A DNA stretch of 34,249 nucleotides from a virus. The stretch covers positions 1 to 34,249 of IMG/VR virus record IMGVR_UViG_3300042545_000493. One strand, 5' to 3'. The notes under the pieces are model-generated. The model was not told the DNA's origin. It saw only the letters and a list, made by a program, of their open reading frames with translations, and did not search any database. The position numbers and the translations under genes were made by a program. Shown piece after piece: positions 27,897 to 34,249 of this stretch. Positions within the stretch are counted from its first letter, which is position 1; each line of letters begins with the position of its first letter.

Positions 27897-29531
27897 TTAT
27901 TCTTGATATAAGTTAATCACATCTTGCGTAATTAAACGCTCGCTATCCTGCGTTAAAATAAACGGCTCTGAGTCGTTATCTAATATCGAAGGTAGGCAGT
28001 TAGCGTCCACGCCAACGCAAACCGTTTTACGCACCTTATCGCGCTTATTGTACAAGTCGATAGTTAACGCTCCTAAATCGTCCGCGTTATCGTATTCGAT
28101 AGTCGGAAACTCATTGTCGGCTGGAAAAACGGTGTCGCCGTTTATGTAGCAATTATCGAAGTAGAAAACAATCGAAAGAAAGTCTAAAACGTATTCGGGC
28201 AAGCGACCAAAATAATAGCTCAATTTCTTTTTACGGTCTACATAACTTGCCTGCCAACGCCCCGAAGCGTATCTAAACAAATCGGTATCGGTGTCGTATT
28301 GCGGTTGAAAGCGTCGCCCCTCTAATCGAATACCCGCTAAAAACGAAGTACCATAGAACGCTAAACCGAATTGATTTTCACCGTTACACCCTTCAATCTT
28401 AAAGAATCTGCAATCGTCCGAATAGTCGCCCACTTGTATAAGTTCACTATACTTATCGTACTTAGCCCAATTTTTATCAGCTCGCACGGTAATGCGTTTA
28501 ACAACTATATCGCCATCGAGCGAAGCACCGAACTGAGAACCAAACAAACTAACCGCGCCGCTTTGAGTTACTGTGATTGTAAAATTATAAACCCCTGCCG
28601 CGCTTATTCCGCTCCCGTAGTTAATGCCGTCAACTTGAAACCTTAGCCTTGCGTTGCTTATCGATTCGACTTCTATTTCGACATAGTAATCCGTATCCTC
28701 ACAAAGCTCAGTAATTGAAACAAGGTTCGCCGAACTGCCTAACGCGGTTAAATTAATACTCGCTTCTCCGCTTCCTATCGTCCAATTATCCGAGCCTATT
28801 GTTGGTACTGAAGCCCAACCGATAGGAATTCGCGGCGCGCTATTAAAATAAGGATTGTATATGAAGTATTGACCGCAAGTGTTGGCGCAATAATCGGCAA
28901 TTGCTAAACGATAACAACCCGCCTCAATATCATAATCGCTTAAATCAATTGCAGCGGTTAGATATTGTTGGCTCGTAGTAATTACAGGGTCTAACACTTG
29001 AACAACTGAAAGCGTTTGCGAATCAACTAAGCCCGCAAATAAAGCGCCGTTAGGAATAGGTTTAATCGTGTTAATTAAAAACGTGCCGTCAAACGGTTGA
29101 GAGCCGTTGCTAAAAGAAAATAAAATAAAATTATTTGTTAGGTCTGTAGTTCTAAAATGTAAAGTATGTACCCCTTGCGTAGAAACATCGCGAAAAGAAC
29201 CGTCAAGCATTGTAATTCGCAAAACGCCAATAATATCGCTAACTGTAATTCTAAGTTCAAAATCTTGAACTACGTCAAACCTTAAATAACTAATAAGATA
29301 ACCGCCTGTCGCTGTTCCACCCCCTGTAATACTACTGCCGTCCTGTGTCCACGGCGCGACTAACGTTTCGCCACCGTCCCCGACATTGCCGCATTGCCCC
29401 GCTTCGAGCTGCCAAAATAATTGGTCGTTAAAGTCGGCAAGTTGCGCAAAGGCGCTATTGCAGCCCTCGCATTGCTCGGGTAAAACGCTGTTAAATAATA
29501 TAGGTTGGTTCGGTATCGAAGTGTAACTCAT
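27897..29531 (-). CDS. Tail-tip / baseplate structural protein
   Basis: A 544-residue, strand-rich protein without recognised enzymatic motifs. Two Cys-containing segments occur (EQCEGCNSAF at about 19-28, YCANTCGQYF at about 213-222). The middle (ITELCEDTDYYVEIEVESIS onward) resembles a carbohydrate-binding-like beta sandwich. It shares the phrase LEAGQC with the neighbouring 677-residue protein. Its position directly after the tape measure and the larger tail gene suggests a distal tail or baseplate component; this is inferred. Confidence 0.65.
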   Translation of the reverse strand: MSYTSIPNQPILFNSVLPEQCEGCNSAFAQLADFNDQLFWQLEAGQCGNVGDGGETLVAPWTQDGSSITGGGTATGGYLISYLRFDVVQDFELRITVSDIIGVLRITMLDGSFRDVSTQGVHTLHFRTTDLTNNFILFSFSNGSQPFDGTFLINTIKPIPNGALFAGLVDSQTLSVVQVLDPVITTSQQYLTAAIDLSDYDIEAGCYRLAIADYCANTCGQYFIYNPYFNSAPRIPIGWASVPTIGSDNWTIGSGEASINLTALGSSANLVSITELCEDTDYYVEIEVESISNARLRFQVDGINYGSGISAAGVYNFTITVTQSGAVSLFGSQFGASLDGDIVVKRITVRADKNWAKYDKYSELIQVGDYSDDCRFFKIEGCNGENQFGLAFYGTSFLAGIRLEGRRFQPQYDTDTDLFRYASGRWQASYVDRKKKLSYYFGRLPEYVLDFLSIVFYFDNCYINGDTVFPADNEFPTIEYDNADDLGALTIDLYNKRDKVRKTVCVGVDANCLPSILDNDSEPFILTQDSERLITQDVINLYQE

Positions 29532-31561
29532 GGAAGTAGTTTGTTAGAACGTAATTCGAATTGCGCGCCCTTGCGCATTACTGATTCTATTTGAATGTTT
29601 TTAATGTAGGTAGGCGTAACCGCGAGGCTATCCTCTTTGCGCCCCAATAAAATAGGGTTCGATGTTTCGCTTGTTATCGCGTTTATCTCTGCCATGCTTA
29701 ACGGGCGTTTAAACTTGTATAAGTAGGCTTGAACGTCATTAATATCGACAGGCTCTAAAGTTGTTGGGGCGAATGGTACGCCTATTCCTGTAAAATAGGA
29801 TTGCCGCGCTATTGAGTTTATTGTTGCAGAATCTAAGAACCTTTGAATGTTAAAAAAGCTCGAGCCAGTTGCTCGTTTGACTTCAGCGTTAACCCTTATT
29901 TTGTCGCCTACGTTGCATACAAATACAGCGTTATTGATTTCACTCCACGCGTTTATATTTGAACTACCTGAGTTTGAAACAACGCGCTCGGAAACAAAAG
30001 CCCCCGCGCTATCATATTGCTGAATTAATATCTTTCTATCGCGCCCAAAGTTGTTAGGGTCGATAGGGTTAGCGCCGCCCGAATCCCTTGCGGCTTCAAA
30101 AATTAGCCCTGCGTTAAAAGTATAAATGCCAGTAAACGGTACGGTATAAGTGTCTAGATTAAAATAGCCGCTTGGGTTAATTACAGTTGTTAAATAAATA
30201 GCCCAATGCGAGGTATATGATTCAATCGAAACGTATGCAGTTTCATCGTATTGAACTTGATTTATTAGCGCTTGACCAGCGCCCAAGCCCATGTAAAAAT
30301 TAGTTTGCGCAGGGTCGAAAGCCTCAAAAAATGATTCTAAAGAATTTGGGTAGCCTGATAACCAATTAGCCGAAACGTATTCATTCGTAAAGATTCCGTT
30401 ATAAATAGCGTTACCAATGCCGTAAGGGTCGTATATCTTCGCCCTTGCTGTTAGCGCTCCATAAAACCCGTCCCAATCAGCCATTATAATAACACCGTTC
30501 GTATCGTAACCCTCGTTATTAAATTGTACAATATCTTGAATAAGGTTCGTATCGAATATTATTTCGCTCGTTTTAAGCTGCAATATGTTACTCGTATTGC
30601 ATTCGCCTATAAACCCAAAACGCTCACTTCTAAAGCCTCTAAACGGCGTTTGAATAAAGTTACACGAGGTGTTACCGTTATCGCATTGACCAGCCTCCAG
30701 CGTTTCATCGTTTCCAAAATCAGCGGCTTGATATAATCGACTTGTGTCGAATTGCATTTCAATATCGGGCTGGTCGTATAGGTTAGCTGAGGGCGTTGAT
30801 TGCTGAAAGTAGCTGGCAAGCTCAATCCGCAACAATGGTCTACCGTTAGCTTGCTTTTCAAAGCCCATCCCTAAATTTAATTTAGAGCGCATTGCTGCGT
30901 ATAAATCTTGAAAGGTGGCTAACACCTGAGTATTGTTTTTAATCCTTATTGATTCACCGTTAGTATAAAACGGTACTTCATTTTGCGGGTAGGTTGCTGC
31001 AAAGTAATTCGAAGCAAAATCAATTAACCCATCACCCATGCAGTTTACTAAATGCGCGAAAACATCGTAAACGGTATAACCAAAAGCGGGCGGATAAAAC
31101 GATACTGTTGGCGTTGGTCTAAACACCCATAACGAAACGTTATTCGGTGGCGTTATTGGTGTACCGTTTTTAGAGGTTGTAAGCCGCATCGAAAACGGTA
31201 TGCCCTTGTTATTATTTATCTTGGTGCTAAAGGTTTCATCGTAGAGCTTTGTTTTAACTTCGCAGCGGTCGAGTATAAAACCGCATTCAGTAACGATTAT
31301 ATACCCGTTAACTAAACGCTCCCAAGTTCCCGAGGCGCAAAGGTATTGCACCTCAACGCGAACCAATTCACAATAGCCCGAAGTTTCAAGTTTAGCGTAA
31401 AGGTAGCCGAACACATCGCCGCCAAAAGTAAGTTCATTATCGAACGAAACTATACGCGCTCCTATCGTATCGTCCTCGGTTATATTAATCCCAAAGTCTT
31501 CGGGGTTTAATGGTTGACCCCTATCGAGGTTATCGATTAAAAACTTTAATTCAGATGCCAT
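29528..31561 (-). CDS. Large tail-tip protein with C1q-like region
   Basis: A 677-residue protein. The N-terminal half is strand-rich with several Cys (CGFILDRCEVKTKLYDETF). Residues around 470-570 contain LDTYTVPFTGIYTFNAGLIF, a pattern typical of C1q/TNF-like jelly rolls in phage fibres. The C-terminal DINDVQAYLYKFKRPLSMAE segment resembles a domain that packs against the tail tip. It overlaps the tape measure gene by 16 bases and the next tail gene by 4. It probably forms the tail tip or central fibre. Confidence 0.7.
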   Translation of the reverse strand: MASELKFLIDNLDRGQPLNPEDFGINITEDDTIGARIVSFDNELTFGGDVFGYLYAKLETSGYCELVRVEVQYLCASGTWERLVNGYIIVTECGFILDRCEVKTKLYDETFSTKINNNKGIPFSMRLTTSKNGTPITPPNNVSLWVFRPTPTVSFYPPAFGYTVYDVFAHLVNCMGDGLIDFASNYFAATYPQNEVPFYTNGESIRIKNNTQVLATFQDLYAAMRSKLNLGMGFEKQANGRPLLRIELASYFQQSTPSANLYDQPDIEMQFDTSRLYQAADFGNDETLEAGQCDNGNTSCNFIQTPFRGFRSERFGFIGECNTSNILQLKTSEIIFDTNLIQDIVQFNNEGYDTNGVIIMADWDGFYGALTARAKIYDPYGIGNAIYNGIFTNEYVSANWLSGYPNSLESFFEAFDPAQTNFYMGLGAGQALINQVQYDETAYVSIESYTSHWAIYLTTVINPSGYFNLDTYTVPFTGIYTFNAGLIFEAARDSGGANPIDPNNFGRDRKILIQQYDSAGAFVSERVVSNSGSSNINAWSEINNAVFVCNVGDKIRVNAEVKRATGSSFFNIQRFLDSATINSIARQSYFTGIGVPFAPTTLEPVDINDVQAYLYKFKRPLSMAEINAITSETSNPILLGRKEDSLAVTPTYIKNIQIESVMRKGAQFELRSNKLLP

Positions 31562-34249
31562 GCGTACCGCGAATCGTTACCGTTAAAGTTTACAATAGTA
31601 CGCTGTTTGCTCATTGTCTTATTTAGCTTGTCGAGTTTTTTCTCCATGCCTTTACTATTCAACGAAGCGTTTACAATTACGTTTTTATCCTTTTTGCCCA
31701 TGTAGTAATTTAACGCAGGGCGAACGTAACGCTCATCTATTAAGCGCTTAAACGCCGCGCTCGATGTGTTTAAAGCGTCCAATTCGGAACGGTGGCGCGT
31801 TACTGCGTTACGGTTAACTACAAACTCACCGCGCTCGGCTTCGATTAAAGTACCGCCCGCGTCGTGGCTTCGACCGCCTACCATACCGCCTCGTTTAAAT
31901 TTAGGTATCGGTTGCGATGAAATAATCGCAACTTGAGCAAGCCCCGAAGCAAGCGCCAGCGCTTTTAATACGGGCGTAGTTGCTTTTGCAACGGCTACCG
32001 CAGTACCAATGATAGCGTTAAAAATAGCTGCTGCCCTATCGGCTTTGGCTTGCTTTGTTTTTTCAGCCGCTATCTTTTGTTGAGTTCTTAAATTTAAAGC
32101 CTCAATTTTTCTTTGTTTTTCGGCTTCGGATATTGTTAGCTTATTTATTGCTTCAAGCTCTTTAGTGCTGGTTGCGTTTATTTGTTCAATCCTTTTTGCT
32201 GATTGAGCTGTTTGCAACTCAATTATTTTACTAAATACTTCGGCAGTTGCCTGTGCTATTTGCAAAGCGTCATTGACCGCTTGCTCGGTTGTTTTCTTGC
32301 GTTCTTCGCGTATTGCTTTCTCTGTTTCGGCGTTGATTAGTTCGATTGCGCTCGAGCGTTCCTTTTCGTCTTTTATGCTGTTTGTAGCTGATAGCTTGCG
32401 CTGTTCAGCTTCTAAATTAATTAACTCAACGCGGCGCTCGAACGAGCTGCCCAGTTCGGTTTCTAATTCCTTAACTAAATTAATTTGGGTATTTATCGAG
32501 GATTCGGCGGCGGCTCGTTGTTCTTCGGCAATCTTTTCGGCGGCTTCCTTTTCTTTTGCAATCTTTTCTTCTAACGCCTTTTGGTCAATAGCTGCAATTT
32601 GCTTTGTCGCGTCCTCCTTAATAGATTGTATTGCGTTTTGTAATTTTATTTCTTCATCGCTACCCTTCTTAAACTTGCTATCAATAAACGCCTTTTCAAG
32701 TTCTGCAATTTTATTATTGCTTTCGTTAAGTATAGATTCACGTTCATCTAAAGACGCTTGTAAAGCATCGAGTTCTAACTTAGCTAAGTTTTCGCGGGCT
32801 TTGGCTAAGTCTTCAGCGGCTTTCTTTGCGTTTTCCTTTTCCTTTTCTTTTCGCTCGTTACTTATATTTATTATTTCTATTTCGGCTTGCGCTCGTAATT
32901 CCTTTTCTTTATTACTCCTTTCGGTTTCAATAGCGAGTAAATCTTTACCTAACTGTTCTTGGGTTGCTTTAGTAACTTTACCAAACGTTTTTATATCGAG
33001 GGCTTTTTGTTCTTCAAGCCTTTTAAGCGCTTCGGTTTCTTTGTCTTTAGCGCTAACAGCGGCATCGGATAAGCCCGTTTGTAATTCATTAAAAACTATT
33101 AAGCGTTTAGCCTGTTCTTCGGTTATTTTACCTTGCTTTTGTAACAACTCTATTTGAGCGTTACCCGCTTTAACTGCTGATTGCGTAGCCGTTCTATTTA
33201 AGTCGTCTATAACTTTTTGGTAATCCTTTGCCGCTTCGGCTGCTTCGTTTGTCGCTTCCTTGTTATCTAAGAATTTAGAGGCAAGCGTTCCAAGTATTGC
33301 CACAACAGCACCTATACCACTTGCCACTAACAAACCGCGCCAAATTTTAGTAGCCGTTGCAGCGCCGTTGGTAACAAACGTATAGGCTTTCATTGCCAAA
33401 CCAGCGATACCCGTTTTAGCCGCAAGCTGCTCCATGATAATAACGCGCCCCTGCTCGAGCGCTGACGTTATAGCCATGATTGCCTGCAACTTTACTAAAG
33501 TCTTTTGCAGTTCTTCGTTTTCTTTTCCTGTTAAAGCCGCCGCGCCTTCGACAGCTTGAAAAGCTACGCCAACTAATTCAACGCTTTGAACGAATCCCTT
33601 TAGTTTAGCGCCGCGTTGCGCAAGCGCGTCGACCTGCGCATCAGTTTCAATTACAGCACGCCTAACCGTTGCAACCTCTTTTACTAAGTCGTTAAACTCT
33701 TTGGTGTTTGCTTTTCCAGCTAAAGCTAAATCGTACAACTTATCTTCAAGCTCACCTATTCGACCCGTTGCGGCATCGGTTGACTTAGCGTATAAATCAA
33801 CAGCCCTATCGGCTGCAATAATAGCTGATTTATATTCGCCGACCGCCTTCGCAATATCTTTGAACTCGTCTGTGTTGCGCTGCCCTGCGACCGATAATTC
33901 GCGTAGCCTATCTTCGTACTTTGCAACGTCTTGAGCCGATTGAACTAATATTTTATTAGTCTTTTTTACTTCCTCGTCGAAATCTTTTAAGCTATCGGTG
34001 GTATTATCTGTTGCGCTATCAAACTTTTTTAAAGCGTCTACGTTTAGTCTTAACCCTGTTGTAAGACCAGCAACTTGAGTATTGAGGTTTTTAACCGCCC
34101 CCGCTAATTGTTGGTTAGCAAAAGCGTTTACTGCGGTCGCTCCTATTTTTTTAAATTCATCACCAACCCGCTTACTCGACTCCGTTGCGCTTTTAACTAC
34201 ATCGTCGTTAACCTTGTTTATCTTATTTACAATCGCCTCGAGGTCGCCC
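31546..34249 (-). CDS. Tape measure protein (N-terminus outside window)
   Basis: The frame is open to the right edge, giving 900 residues in the window; a TTG at 33738 is internal. Two copies of a 56-residue unit (YEDRLRELSVAGQRNTDEF and LEDKLYDLALAGKANTKEF) occur at 33918-33583. A membrane-like segment (LLVASGIGAVVAILGTLA) follows, then a very long charged coiled coil. A typical tape-measure C-terminal end closes it, with a hydrophobic stretch (AIFNAIIGTAVAVAKA) and GGMVGGRSHDAGGTLIEAER. Tape measure proteins set tail length and move into the host envelope during DNA entry. Confidence 0.9.
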   Translation of the reverse strand, partial: GDLEAIVNKINKVNDDVVKSATESSKRVGDEFKKIGATAVNAFANQQLAGAVKNLNTQVAGLTTGLRLNVDALKKFDSATDNTTDSLKDFDEEVKKTNKILVQSAQDVAKYEDRLRELSVAGQRNTDEFKDIAKAVGEYKSAIIAADRAVDLYAKSTDAATGRIGELEDKLYDLALAGKANTKEFNDLVKEVATVRRAVIETDAQVDALAQRGAKLKGFVQSVELVGVAFQAVEGAAALTGKENEELQKTLVKLQAIMAITSALEQGRVIIMEQLAAKTGIAGLAMKAYTFVTNGAATATKIWRGLLVASGIGAVVAILGTLASKFLDNKEATNEAAEAAKDYQKVIDDLNRTATQSAVKAGNAQIELLQKQGKITEEQAKRLIVFNELQTGLSDAAVSAKDKETEALKRLEEQKALDIKTFGKVTKATQEQLGKDLLAIETERSNKEKELRAQAEIEIINISNERKEKEKENAKKAAEDLAKARENLAKLELDALQASLDERESILNESNNKIAELEKAFIDSKFKKGSDEEIKLQNAIQSIKEDATKQIAAIDQKALEEKIAKEKEAAEKIAEEQRAAAESSINTQINLVKELETELGSSFERRVELINLEAEQRKLSATNSIKDEKERSSAIELINAETEKAIREERKKTTEQAVNDALQIAQATAEVFSKIIELQTAQSAKRIEQINATSTKELEAINKLTISEAEKQRKIEALNLRTQQKIAAEKTKQAKADRAAAIFNAIIGTAVAVAKATTPVLKALALASGLAQVAIISSQPIPKFKRGGMVGGRSHDAGGTLIEAERGEFVVNRNAVTRHRSELDALNTSSAAFKRLIDERYVRPALNYYMGKKDKNVIVNASLNSKGMEKKLDKLNKTMSKQRTIVNFNGNDSRYAWHLN

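Noticed and set aside
32273-33157. A long plus-strand open frame of 294 codons opposite the tape measure gene
   Set aside because: It is Ser/Ala/Leu-rich low-complexity sequence, the mirror of the Glu/Lys/Ala-rich coiled coil on the minus strand. It has no promoter or leader and no recognisable motif.
1-34249. Looked for tRNA genes, integrase, attachment sites, insertion sequences and a replication origin
   Set aside because: No cloverleaf-like sequence, recombinase motif, transposase or iteron cluster was recognised by eye; a tRNAscan or profile search would be needed to exclude divergent ones.

Overview
The window is a contiguous piece (about 34 kb, both ends inside genes) of a tailed double-stranded DNA phage, or a prophage with no visible integrase, that most likely infects a member of the Bacteroidota. 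Supporting signs are the TAnnTTTG-type -7 boxes with TTG/TTTG about 19-20 bases upstream, A-rich leaders instead of Shine-Dalgarno sequences in front of most genes, and protein families typical of Bacteroidota phages (DUF5681-like small terminase, DUF6291-like replication protein, a portal with a CxxC insert). A long tape measure gene and several tail structural genes suggest a long-tailed, siphovirus-like particle. No tRNA, rRNA, CRISPR array, integrase or IS element was seen.

Almost everything is on the minus strand, so transcription order runs from the right end to the left. From right to left: tape measure (5' end beyond the window), two large tail-tip/baseplate proteins, a Cys-rich tail-type protein, a glycosyltransferase and a SAM methyltransferase (25.8-27.3 kb), portal, minor head protein, then a two-gene island on the opposite strand (two-domain glycosyltransferase and a small winged-helix-like protein, 21.1-22.9 kb) with its own promoters and terminator, then scaffold-like protein, major capsid candidate, connector/completion proteins, a repeat-rich fibre, a second fibre-like protein, and a lysis cassette (GH24 lysozyme, holin-like protein, membrane proteins, spanin-like protein). 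A PAS plus histidine-kinase dimerisation-domain protein without an ATPase domain sits inside this cassette.

From about 11.3 kb to 2.4 kb lies the DNA metabolism region: ssDNA-binding-like protein, coiled-coil protein, HTH protein, a protein resembling the RNA polymerase alpha C-terminal domain, a RecB-like PD-(D/E)XK nuclease, a VRR-NUC nuclease, a DUF6291-like replication protein and a DnaB helicase, with many small unknown genes. Several small genes are separated by GC-rich hairpins placed a nearly constant distance upstream of the next start codon. The left end holds a ParB-like protein, a TET/JBP-type 2-oxoglutarate dioxygenase and the small and large terminase subunits; the large subunit runs off the left edge.

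The points most worth a second look are the TET/JBP-like oxygenase together with two glycosyltransferases and a methyltransferase (possible DNA hypermodification, or virion glycosylation), the truncated PAS-DHp sensor protein in the lysis cassette, the reversed moron-like island, the repeated hairpin-leader units and shared promoter, and a structured attenuator-like leader before the DUF6291-like gene.
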